Below, one piece after another: positions 26,200 to 34,405 of a stretch of DNA of 64,000 nucleotides. The notes beneath the pieces were generated by a model, which was not told where the DNA came from, did not search any database, and saw only the letters and a program-made list of their open reading frames with translations. Source of the DNA: Agromyces fucosus (GTDB lineage: Bacteria > Actinomycetota > Actinomycetes > Actinomycetales > Microbacteriaceae); the NCBI RefSeq assembly GCF_004134865.1, contig NZ_SDPO01000002.1:930001-994000 (forward strand). The letters run 5' to 3'. Positions within the stretch are counted from its first letter, which is position 1. Every line of letters begins with the position of its first letter. A program made the position numbers and the translations under genes.

Positions 26200-27156
26200 A
26201 TGTCGCAGCAACTGCCGCAGCAACGCACCGGCTCCTCCGGGTCCGGCTCCGTGGCGCGTGTCACCGTCATCGGCGACGCGCTCATCGACGAGCTCCGCGA
26301 CCCGAGGGGCGCCCGCGAGTTCGTCGGCGGTGCAGCGCTGAACGTCGCCGTCGGGCTCGCCCTGCTCGGCCAACAGGCGACGCTCGTCGCGATGCTCGGC
26401 GACGACGAACCGGCGACGCGCATCCGCGCCTACCTGCGCGACTACGGTGTGCGTCTCATCGAGAGCCCGTCCGAACACGGCACGTCGCGCGCCGTCTCCG
26501 ACCGCACCGACGGCGAGCCGCGCTACGAGTTCAACGAGGCCGCGCAGCGGCGCCGCATCCGCTTCGACGACGCCACCCGCGCCGCGATCGACGAGGCAGA
26601 CCTCGTGGTCGTCAGCTGCTTCCCGTTCGACGACGCCGAGCAATACGCCGAGCTCGTCGGCGCGATCGCCGACCCCGCGGGCCGCGTGATCGTCGACGGC
26701 AACCCGCGCGCCGGCATGCTCGCCGATCGCGCACGTTTCCTCGCGAACTTCGAGGACTTCGCGTCGCGCTCGCTCCTCGTGAAGGTCGGCGACGAAGACG
26801 CCGAGCTGCTGCTGGGCGACACGCTCGACGCCTTCGTGGGGCGGCTCAGCTCCGCAGGCGCATCGGCTGTGCTCGCCACGGCCGGGCGCGACGGTGCCAC
26901 GCTGCACCACGTCGACAGCCCCGTGCACGCGAGCATCGTGACGTTGCCCGGGCTGGTGATCGACACGATGGGTGCCGGTGACGCGACCCTCGCGGCAATG
27001 GTGCGACGCATTGCCGCCGACGGGCTGCCTGCGACCGACACGGCCTGGGCGCAGGCGCTGCACGAGGCGATGCTGATCGCCGCGGCGACGGTTCGGCACG
27101 AGGGTGCGTTGCTGCGGATGCCGCGTGCCGATGCAGAGGCCGTGCACTCCAGCTGA
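26200..27156 (+). CDS. PfkB-family carbohydrate kinase (probable fructokinase)
   Basis: A 318-residue ribokinase-fold kinase. The N-terminal substrate strand is VTVIGDALIDELRDP, the two-glycine motif is VGGAALNVAVGLALLG, and the PfkB signature is DTMGAGDATLAAM (Asp255 to about 267) with catalytic Asp261. It phosphorylates a sugar with ATP in the cytoplasm. ATG 26200 follows GGAGGG, 4 nt after the lacI stop, so it is in that operon. Context with an FrcBCA-like importer and a fructanase favours fructose; 2-keto-gluconate or ribose are alternatives. Confidence 0.9.
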   Translation: MSQQLPQQRTGSSGSGSVARVTVIGDALIDELRDPRGAREFVGGAALNVAVGLALLGQQATLVAMLGDDEPATRIRAYLRDYGVRLIESPSEHGTSRAVSDRTDGEPRYEFNEAAQRRRIRFDDATRAAIDEADLVVVSCFPFDDAEQYAELVGAIADPAGRVIVDGNPRAGMLADRARFLANFEDFASRSLLVKVGDEDAELLLGDTLDAFVGRLSSAGASAVLATAGRDGATLHHVDSPVHASIVTLPGLVIDTMGAGDATLAAMVRRIAADGLPATDTAWAQALHEAMLIAAATVRHEGALLRMPRADAEAVHSS

Positions 27157-27160
27157 ACCG

Positions 27161-27679
27161 TCAGCGCACGAAGCGCACCTCGGTGATCTGCCAGAGGTCG
27201 TCGAACTTCCGCGTGCCGTCGGCGACGAAGCCGTTGCGCCGGTAGAAGCCGTGGGCGCGCGGGTTGTCGGCGAGGGCCCAGAGGTAGGCGGGTCGATCGC
27301 CGATCGCCGCATCGAGGAGTGCCTGGCCGACGCCGGTGCCGTGGTGGGCGTCGAGCACGTAGAGCCCCTCGAGCTCGAGGTCCCTTGGACCGTCGGCGTC
27401 GCGGCCCGCGCTCGTATTCGCCCAGCCGACGATCCGGCCGTCGACCACGGCCACCCAGATCGCCATGCGATGGAACCCCTCGGGTGCCGGGTACACGTCA
27501 TTCGAGATGGCGAGGTTCGCCGTCCACCGCGCGATGCGGTCAGCCATGGTCCACGCCTCGACCCGCTCACGCGCGACACGACCGGGCTCCACGTAGGTGG
27601 TCTGGTGACTGTCCCAGTGCACCCGGGCGATGCCCGGGGCGTCGGCGATGACAGCGGGTCGGATGCTCGTGTGGTGCAT
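27161..27679 (-). CDS. GNAT-family N-acetyltransferase
   Basis: A 172-residue acetyltransferase with the acetyl-CoA-binding segment LYVLDAHHGTGVGQALLDAA and the terminal FYRRNGFVADG typical of the fold. Substrate unknown; amino groups of small molecules or peptides are usual. ATG 27679 is preferred over a longer frame because AGGGTA at 27686-27691 (TACCCT on the coding strand) ends 6 nt before it, as for leaderless genes here. It converges on the kinase gene with only 4 bp between the stops. Confidence 0.88.
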   Translation of the reverse strand: MHHTSIRPAVIADAPGIARVHWDSHQTTYVEPGRVARERVEAWTMADRIARWTANLAISNDVYPAPEGFHRMAIWVAVVDGRIVGWANTSAGRDADGPRDLELEGLYVLDAHHGTGVGQALLDAAIGDRPAYLWALADNPRAHGFYRRNGFVADGTRKFDDLWQITEVRFVR

Positions 27680-27727
27680 TCGTCGAGGGTACGGGGTGGG
27701 TGGGCGAAGGAGCATCCGTCCGACCGC

Positions 27728-27784
27728 TTGCAATGTCCGCCGGACAGTCCGTAGCATCGCCGTCGTTGACTGACAACGATGTCA
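27728..27784 (+). promoter_or_regulatory. Promoter and operator of the GH32 fructan hydrolase
   Basis: TTGCAA (27728-27733), an 18-bp spacer and TAGCAT (27752-27757) form the promoter. TGACAACGATGTCA (27771-27784), identical to the operator of the importer genes, begins about 7 nt past the expected start point, where bound repressor would block elongation or initiation. Confidence 0.8.
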
Positions 27785-27825
27785 AGCAGGCATCGACACT
27801 CGTGCAATGAAGGGCGATTCGAACG

Positions 27826-30780
27826 ATGACGACGAAATCACGATGGCGCACGGCCGTCGGCGCTACGGCGGCCGCGGCAGTCGCGCTCGGACTCCTGGGC
27901 GCGATGCCCGCGATGGCCGAAGGCGCAGACACGGGTCCGGACCCTGCCTCCGAGCAGTACCGGCCCTCGCTGCACTTCTCGCCGGAGCGCAACTGGATGA
28001 ACGACCCGAACGGCCTCGTCTACGACGACGGCACGTGGCACCTCTTCTTCCAGCACAACCCGTCGGGCACCCGCTGGGGAAACATGAGCTGGGGTCACGC
28101 CACGAGCACCGACCTCGTGCACTGGGAGGAGCAGTCGGTCGCGATCCCGCAGACGTTCGACGAGAACGGCGTCGCGATCGAGGACATCTTCTCGGGCTCC
28201 GTCGTGGTCGACGACGAGAACACGAGCGGCTTCGGCACGGCCGAGAACCCGCCGATGATCGCGATCTACACGAGCGCCTACACGAGCGCCCATCCGACGC
28301 ACGCCGGCAAGCAGGCCCAGTCGCTCGCCTTTAGCCTCGACCACGGGCAGACCTGGACGAAGTACGCGGGCAACCCCGTCTACGACCGCGACTCCGCGAA
28401 CTTCCGTGACCCGAAGGTCTTCCGCTACACGAACCCGGCCACGGGCGAGTCGTACTGGGTGATGGCCGCGGTCGAGGCCCTGCAGTACAAGGTCGTGCTC
28501 TCGCGGAGTGACGACCTGAAGACATGGACGCATCTCAGCGACTTCGGTCCGGCGAACGCCGCTGGCGGCATCTGGGAGTGCCCCGACCTCTTCCCGCTTC
28601 CGGTCGACGGCGACCCCGCGGACACCAAATGGGTCATGGTGGTCAACCTGAACCCGGGTGCGGTCGCCGGCGGTTCGGGCGGCCAGTACTTCGTGGGCGA
28701 GTTCGACGGCACGACCTTCACCTCCGAGAGCACGGTGTCGGATGCCGCGGTGCCGCCCGGCGAGCTCTTCGCCGGGTTCGACGACGGCACGTACGGCGAC
28801 TGGGTCGTCGGCAACGAGCCGGGCAACTGGAAGAACGGGCCCTGGGGCGACGCCCCCGCGTCGGGAACCCTGCCTGGCCAGAACGCCGTGACCGGCCACC
28901 TCGGCGCCGGCCTCGTGAACGGGTTCAACGACTTCGACTGGCCCGTCGGCACGCTCGAGTCTCCCGAGTTCACGATCGACGAGCCCTTCGTGAACCTGCT
29001 CGTCGGGGGTGGCAACCACCCGCACGTGGACGGCACGCAGCTCGGCAATGAGCCGCCCGCCGGGCGCCTGCTCTTCGACGGCTTCGAGCTCGCCGACGGC
29101 ACGACCCTCGCCGACACCGGCTGGACGGCGACGGGCGACTTCGCGATCGACCCGAGCCGCAGCCCGTCGACGCAGGGCGGCGACTACTACCTCGGTCAGA
29201 AGCGCATCAACACCTTCGAATCCGGGCCGTACGGCGACACCAACCTGGGCGACCTCACCTCGCCCGCCTTCACGATCGAGCCGGGCGAGGGTCACCTGTC
29301 GTTCCTGCTCGGCGGCGGCAAGCGCTTCAACGGCACGCTCGAGGCGCGTCTGCTCGTCGACGGCGAGGTCGTGCGCACGGCGTACGGCCCCGAAGGGGGA
29401 CAGCTCAACTGGCAGTCGTGGGATGTTTCGGAGTTCGCCGGCCGCGACGCGCAGTTCCAGGTGCACGACGACGCCACCGGCGGCTGGGGCCACCTCACGG
29501 TCGACCACCTCATGCTCGGCGCAGCAGCAGCCCTTCCGCGCAGCGAGGAGACGAGCGTCAATCTCATCATCGACGGCGAGGTCGTGCGCACGGCGACCGG
29601 CCGGGGCAGCGAGAACCTCGACTGGGTGAACTGGAACGTCGCCGAGTTCGCCGGGCAGGAGGCATCCGTTCGCATCGTCGACAACAACCGCTTCGGCTGG
29701 GGCCACGTGCTCGTCGACCAGGTGATGTTCTCGGATGTCGCGGCCGCGCCGCGCATCGAGGGCTACGACTGGCTCGACTGGGGCCGCGACTACTACGCGA
29801 CCGTGTCGTTCTCGGGCGCTCCCGACGGCCGGCGCGTGATGCTCGGCTGGATGAACAACTGGGACTACGCGAACGACATCCCGACCGGCACGTGGCGAAG
29901 CGCCATGGCCCTGCCGCGCGACGTGTCGCTCGTGACGACCGGGCGCGGACCGCGACTCGTGCAGCAGGTCGTACCCGAGTTCGCCGAGCTCGAGCAGACC
30001 GATCGGGCCTTCACGGATGCCGCGCGGCCGATCGCCGACGGTGCTTCGACGCTGCCCGTTTCGGGCGAGGTCGTGCGAATCGACGCCGTGCTGCGACCCG
30101 GCGACGCCGACGCCGTCGGGCTCAGCGTGCTTGGCGATGACGAGTCGGCGACGCGCATCGGGTACGACGCGGCATCCGGCCGGCTCTTCGTCGACCGGCG
30201 GGACTCGGGGAACACGGGCTTCCACCCGGCGTTCGCCTCGCTCGACGACGCTCCCGTCGCGCTCGACGCCGACGGTACGGTCACGCTGACCGCCTACATC
30301 GACCGCTCCTCGGTCGAGGTGTTCACGGCCGACGGGCGCACGACGATCACCGACCAGGTGTTCCCGAACGCCGGTGCCGACACCATCGGGCTCTGGGCCG
30401 ACGGGGAGGGCTCGACCCTCGAGTCGCTCACGGTGACGCCGATGCACGGCGCGATGTACCGGGAGGCGGGTGCCGACGATGCCACGGCGGCACCGGCTGC
30501 GGCCGAGGTGTCGGCGCTCACGGGGCCGCGGAAGGGCCCGGATGCCGACGGCGACTTCGTCGTCAAGGTCAAGGTCGCCAAGGGCGAGCCGACGACCGTC
30601 GTCCGCCTCGTCGAGAACGGCTCGGTGGTCGGTCGCGTCTACCGTTCGGCCGGCGACGGCCGGGTCGTCGAGTTCGACGTCACGGATGCCGCGCCGGGCG
30701 AGCACCGCTACTCGGTCGAGGTCGAGAACTCGGCAGGTGTCACGCCGAGCGGCGAGCTGCTCGTGCGCGTGGCCGGCTGA
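27826..30780 (+). CDS. Secreted GH32 fructan hydrolase (levanase/beta-fructosidase) with a nested module insertion
   Basis: A 984-residue secreted enzyme, about twice the usual GH32 size. A signal peptide (to about residue 31) precedes the beta-propeller with nucleophile Asp60 in WMNDPNG, transition-state stabiliser RDPK (194-197) and acid/base ECPDL (Glu251). At about residue 315 the propeller is interrupted and resumes near 645 (YDWLDWGRDYYATVSF), then the GH32 C-terminal beta-sandwich (IDAVLRPGDADAV to SSVEVFTADGRTTI) and an Ig-like tail. The insertion contains two copies of a lectin-like module, the second apparently inside the first. It should release fructose from levan, inulin or sucrose outside the cell for the FrcBCA-like importer. 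ATG 27826 is the only start giving a signal peptide. Confidence 0.95.
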   Translation: MTTKSRWRTAVGATAAAAVALGLLGAMPAMAEGADTGPDPASEQYRPSLHFSPERNWMNDPNGLVYDDGTWHLFFQHNPSGTRWGNMSWGHATSTDLVHWEEQSVAIPQTFDENGVAIEDIFSGSVVVDDENTSGFGTAENPPMIAIYTSAYTSAHPTHAGKQAQSLAFSLDHGQTWTKYAGNPVYDRDSANFRDPKVFRYTNPATGESYWVMAAVEALQYKVVLSRSDDLKTWTHLSDFGPANAAGGIWECPDLFPLPVDGDPADTKWVMVVNLNPGAVAGGSGGQYFVGEFDGTTFTSESTVSDAAVPPGELFAGFDDGTYGDWVVGNEPGNWKNGPWGDAPASGTLPGQNAVTGHLGAGLVNGFNDFDWPVGTLESPEFTIDEPFVNLLVGGGNHPHVDGTQLGNEPPAGRLLFDGFELADGTTLADTGWTATGDFAIDPSRSPSTQGGDYYLGQKRINTFESGPYGDTNLGDLTSPAFTIEPGEGHLSFLLGGGKRFNGTLEARLLVDGEVVRTAYGPEGGQLNWQSWDVSEFAGRDAQFQVHDDATGGWGHLTVDHLMLGAAAALPRSEETSVNLIIDGEVVRTATGRGSENLDWVNWNVAEFAGQEASVRIVDNNRFGWGHVLVDQVMFSDVAAAPRIEGYDWLDWGRDYYATVSFSGAPDGRRVMLGWMNNWDYANDIPTGTWRSAMALPRDVSLVTTGRGPRLVQQVVPEFAELEQTDRAFTDAARPIADGASTLPVSGEVVRIDAVLRPGDADAVGLSVLGDDESATRIGYDAASGRLFVDRRDSGNTGFHPAFASLDDAPVALDADGTVTLTAYIDRSSVEVFTADGRTTITDQVFPNAGADTIGLWADGEGSTLESLTVTPMHGAMYREAGADDATAAPAAAEVSALTGPRKGPDADGDFVVKVKVAKGEPTTVVRLVENGSVVGRVYRSAGDGRVVEFDVTDAAPGEHRYSVEVENSAGVTPSGELLVRVAG

Positions 30781-30817
30781 GCCGGGCAGGCCGGGCGAGC
30801 CGCGCGAGCGCAGGCGC

Positions 30818-30888
30818 GACCTCGGAGATCTGCGGCGATTCGAGCGGAGGGTTCACCTCCGTCCGATCCAATGCAGATCTCCGAGGTC
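30818..30888. terminator. Bidirectional terminator between the GH32 gene and the anion permease
   Basis: A perfect 16-bp outer stem, GACCTCGGAGATCTGC (30818-30833) with its complement (30873-30888), encloses an inner hairpin CGGAGG-GTTCA-CCTCCG (30845-30861). It lies between two convergent genes. Confidence 0.8.
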
Positions 30889-30938
30889 GGCTGCGGGTGC
30901 AGCGGATGATTCGCACCCCGAGCACCTGAGGGGCGTCG

Positions 30939-32498
30939 TCAGAACGGCCACACGAATGGCACGAAGAACACCGCGACGACGAGGAACAGCAGGAGCAGCG
31001 GCAGCCCGAGCTTCCAGTAGTCGCCGAAGCGGTAGCCGCCGGGCTCGAGCACCATGGTGTTCGCGGGCGTCGCGACGGGCGTGAGGAACGAGGCCGCACC
31101 GGCGACCGTGAGCGCCATCATGAACGGCAGCACCGACACCCCGAGGTCCGCGGCGACGACGACGGCGACGGGCGTCACGATGAGCACGGTCGCGGTGTTC
31201 GAGATGAGCTGGCCGAGCACCATCGTCAGCGCGCAGATCGCGAACAGCGCCAGGTACGGGGAGGCGTCGCCGACGAGGCCGAGCAGGCCGTCGGCGATCA
31301 ATGCCGCGGTGCCGGTCGAGATGAACGCCGTCGACAGCGGGATCATGCCGGCGACGAGCACGACCGTCGTCCACGAGATGCTGCGATAGGCCTGCGTCGG
31401 GCTCACGACCTTGGTGAGCACGAGAGCGGATGCCGCGGCGAGCCCAGCAATCGCCGGCGGCACGAGACCCGTGGCGAGCAGCACGACCATGGCCGCGAGG
31501 ATCACGAGCGCGCGCTTCGCGCCGGCACCGAGCGGCACCGAACGGCGCATCGTCGCCGGGTCGTCGACGACGAGCACGTCGGGGCCGGCGGTGTTGCGCT
31601 CGAGCTCGCCCCACGGGCCGCTGACGAGGAGCGTGTCCCCGGCCTGCAGCAGCGAGTCGCTGCCGACGAGGTCCTCGCCGCCGCGCTGCACGGCGAGCAC
31701 GACGAGATCGCCGCTCGGCGTGCACATCCCGGGGAAGAGGTGCAGGCCGATGAGCGACGAGCGCGGTGCCACCACGACCTCGGTGGCGCCCTCGCGCACC
31801 CCGATGAGCTCGGTTCCCTCGGGCAGGTGATACTGCTGGCGAAGCGTGCGCGCGTGCTTGCCGACGTCCTGCGGCAGCGTGGTCGCCGCGCGTTCGGGCA
31901 GCAGCCGACGACCGAGGAGCGAGATGATCAGCAGGGTGCCGACCACGAGCGGCACGCCGACGAGGCCGAATTCGAAGAAGCCGAACGGGCGCGCACCGGC
32001 GTCGGCGGCGGCCTCGCTCACGATGATGTTCACCGGGGTGCCCGTCAGCGCGAGCAGCGACCCCGCGTGCGCCGAGAACGCGAGCGGCATGAGCATCTGC
32101 GAGGGCGCGATACCGACGCGGGTCGCGACGACGACGACGACCGGGATGAGCGCGGCCACCGCCCCGTTGACGCTGATGAGCGCCGTGACCCCCGCGACGA
32201 GCAGGCACACGACGAGGAGCAGCGGGCCGCGCCTCGTGCCGGCCCGGCCGATGACCTGCTGCCCGGCCCAGGCCGTGACGCCCGTCGAGTCGAGCGATTC
32301 GCTGACGACGAAGAGGGCGGCGATGAAGATGACGGTCGGGTCGCCGAACCCGGCGAGCGCCTGCCCGAGATCGAGGATGCCGGTCAGCCAGAGCGCGACG
32401 GAGACGCCGATCGCCACGATGCCGAGCGGCACGCGGTTCGACATGAACGCGATGATCGCGAGCGCCAGGATGACGAGCGTGGTCGCGACGGGGTCCAT
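30939..32498 (-). CDS. SLC13/ArsB-superfamily anion permease with an RCK_C (TrkA-C) domain
   Basis: A 519-residue membrane protein with about ten membrane segments in two halves, each with an anion-site motif (GSLLALTGTPVNIIVSE and LISNTATVLIVTPVAVVVA). Between them is a cytoplasmic regulatory TrkA-C-type domain (about residues 195-290, DLVGSDSLLQAGDTLLVSG). Relatives carry sulfate, citrate or other divalent anions with sodium; the substrate is unclear. ATG 32498 is preferred: AGACTA (32505-32510; TAGTCT on the coding strand) ends 6 nt before it, fitting leaderless initiation. Confidence 0.9.
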   Translation of the reverse strand: MDPVATTLVILALAIIAFMSNRVPLGIVAIGVSVALWLTGILDLGQALAGFGDPTVIFIAALFVVSESLDSTGVTAWAGQQVIGRAGTRRGPLLLVVCLLVAGVTALISVNGAVAALIPVVVVVATRVGIAPSQMLMPLAFSAHAGSLLALTGTPVNIIVSEAAADAGARPFGFFEFGLVGVPLVVGTLLIISLLGRRLLPERAATTLPQDVGKHARTLRQQYHLPEGTELIGVREGATEVVVAPRSSLIGLHLFPGMCTPSGDLVVLAVQRGGEDLVGSDSLLQAGDTLLVSGPWGELERNTAGPDVLVVDDPATMRRSVPLGAGAKRALVILAAMVVLLATGLVPPAIAGLAAASALVLTKVVSPTQAYRSISWTTVVLVAGMIPLSTAFISTGTAALIADGLLGLVGDASPYLALFAICALTMVLGQLISNTATVLIVTPVAVVVAADLGVSVLPFMMALTVAGAASFLTPVATPANTMVLEPGGYRFGDYWKLGLPLLLLFLVVAVFFVPFVWPF

Positions 32499-32525
32499 GG
32501 GCACAGACTAGCTGTGAGGCATCCG

Positions 32526-34292
32526 CTACAGGAGGGGGCCGCGCGAGGACCGCAGCCGTCCCGTGACGGCCGACCCCGCCAAGATGCCGAGCGCGATCGC
32601 GACCATCGTCGACGCCGTGGTCACGAGGGTGTCAGCGCCGGCCTGGTCGCCGCCGAGGATCGTGGCGACGCCGACGAGCCCGATCGCCCCGGGGACGAGC
32701 AGCCAGAATGCCGGCAGGAAGCTGACGACCGCCGGCGGGCCGGTGCGCTGCCGAGCCACGAGCACCGCGACGGGCGTCATCACGAGCGCTCCCACGAAGG
32801 CCGAGAGCACGCCGCCGAAGAAGACGTCGCCGATGACCTGGGCGCCGTAGGCCGAGTAGAGCACCAGCAGGATCCAGACGATGGAGTCGCGTCGCCCGCA
32901 GTTGTAGACGACGATGCCGACGCCGAACACGGCGACGGCGATCCAGGGAGCGATCGGACCGATCGGCAGCGACGCCGTCGTGAAGTCGATGCGCGGCACC
33001 CCGACGAGCGCGGCCGCCCCGACGATGCCCACGGCGAGCAGCACCAGCTGCATGGTGCCCGCGGCGAGGCGACCACCGCCCGACATCATCTGGCCGGTCG
33101 CGAGCTCGATGACGCCGGTCGTGAGGAGGGAACCGGGCAGCAGGGTCACGAGAGGCGCGATGAGGGCGGGGAGCACACCCGGGTCGAGACCCGCCCTGAT
33201 GAGCAGGAACACGGCGATCGAGACGCCGAACGCGATCGCCACCGTCACGAGCGCCTGGTAGTCGCGCGGCGCTCGAGCCGAGAGGAGCTGTGCCGCGCCC
33301 GCGAACACGCCGAGCACCGCGGCGGCTCCCGCGCCCGCCCACGAGGCGCCGAGCAGCACCGAGAGTCCGCCGGAGAGGAGCGCGTACGCCACCACCCGTT
33401 GCACCGGCGAGTACGGCATCGGCTGCCGGCGGAGCGCGCGGATGCGTCGCCGCGTCGTGGCTGGGTCGATCGCACCGGAGCGGGCGGCCTCGACCGTGCG
33501 GTTCAGCGCGTCGATCTGCGACAGCGTGAGCTTGCTGCTGCCGCTCGAGACGGCACCGGTGCTGAGGTCGCCGACGCCGCGGGCCGAGACGATCAGGGCG
33601 GTCGGGAAGACGATGATCTCCGTCGCCGGGGCGGCGTTCACCGTGGCGATGTCGAGCAGGGCGGCGTGCACGGTGGTCACCGAGTAGCCGGCATCGATCA
33701 TCGCCTCGCCGACCGACTCCATCGCGGCGAGCGTGACGGCGGGCGGCGGGGTGGTGCCCGCCGGCGGCCCTCCCGGTGCGAGCACGCCCGTGACGAGCTC
33801 ACCGGTCGCCGCGTCCTCCTCCGACACTCCGGGCCTGCGGATCGCGAAGAGCACCGCTGCGCTCGCGAGCAGCACGACCGCCGCGATGATCCACGACCAC
33901 GGCGACTCGCTCTCGTCGAGCACCGCGGGCGGCACGGGTTCGAGCACCGGCGCCTGCGACGGCGTCTCGGTCGGCGTCGGCGGCACCTCCGACGCGGGCG
34001 CCTCGGTCGTGGGCGGCGGCGTGGTCGGCACCGGCTCATTGGTCGGCTCCGGCTCGGTCGTCGGGGTGGGTTCGGGTTCGGGTTCGGGTTCCGTGGCGGG
34101 GGGCGTCGACTCGATCGGCTCATCGGTCGGCAGCGGCTCGACGATCGGCGCGGCCCCCGGCGCCGTCACACTCGCCGTCGACGTCGCCCAAGCGGCCGGC
34201 GGTGTCGCCGCGATCCACCCGATGCCGAACCATGCCGCGCCGGCGAGCGCGCCGATCGCGACGACGATCCGCATTCGCCCCCCGGCTGACAT
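32526..34292 (-). CDS. ThrE-family threonine/serine exporter with a proline-rich N-terminal extension
   Basis: A 588-residue membrane protein. The first hydrophobic segment is followed by an extracytoplasmic Pro/Glu/Thr-rich linker of about 90 residues (EPEPEPTPTTEPEPTNEP and similar), a second membrane segment, then the ThrE domain with the cytoplasmic part (AMIDAGYSVTTVHAAL, ALIVSARGVGDLSTG) and about ten membrane helices. ThrE exports threonine and serine in Corynebacterium. ATG 34292 is preferred over GTG 34301 because TACAGT (34300-34305) ends 7 nt before it; the GTG would lie within that hexamer. The linker DNA contains four GGGTTC hexamers. Confidence 0.9.
   Translation of the reverse strand: MSAGGRMRIVVAIGALAGAAWFGIGWIAATPPAAWATSTASVTAPGAAPIVEPLPTDEPIESTPPATEPEPEPEPTPTTEPEPTNEPVPTTPPPTTEAPASEVPPTPTETPSQAPVLEPVPPAVLDESESPWSWIIAAVVLLASAAVLFAIRRPGVSEEDAATGELVTGVLAPGGPPAGTTPPPAVTLAAMESVGEAMIDAGYSVTTVHAALLDIATVNAAPATEIIVFPTALIVSARGVGDLSTGAVSSGSSKLTLSQIDALNRTVEAARSGAIDPATTRRRIRALRRQPMPYSPVQRVVAYALLSGGLSVLLGASWAGAGAAAVLGVFAGAAQLLSARAPRDYQALVTVAIAFGVSIAVFLLIRAGLDPGVLPALIAPLVTLLPGSLLTTGVIELATGQMMSGGGRLAAGTMQLVLLAVGIVGAAALVGVPRIDFTTASLPIGPIAPWIAVAVFGVGIVVYNCGRRDSIVWILLVLYSAYGAQVIGDVFFGGVLSAFVGALVMTPVAVLVARQRTGPPAVVSFLPAFWLLVPGAIGLVGVATILGGDQAGADTLVTTASTMVAIALGILAGSAVTGRLRSSRGPLL
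34068..34091. repeat. Hexanucleotide microsatellite (GGGTTC)x4 inside the ThrE-like gene
   Basis: Four perfect tandem GGGTTC units (GAACCC on the coding strand) encode Glu-Pro repeats in the linker. The unit keeps the reading frame, so slippage would change linker length without stopping translation. Confidence 0.85.
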
Positions 34293-34405
34293 GTCGCTCA
34301 CTGTAGTCTCGGCCGCCCGAGGGGCTCAACGCCGTGCCGTATCGCCGGCGACCCGTGTGCCGCTACGGTGAGCAGCAACAGCAGATTGAACTCGAGGGGA
34401 CGTTC

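Noticed and set aside
34068-34091. GGGTTC repeats as a telomere-like or plasmid-end sequence
   Set aside because: The repeat is inside a coding region, only four units long, and encodes the Glu-Pro linker.
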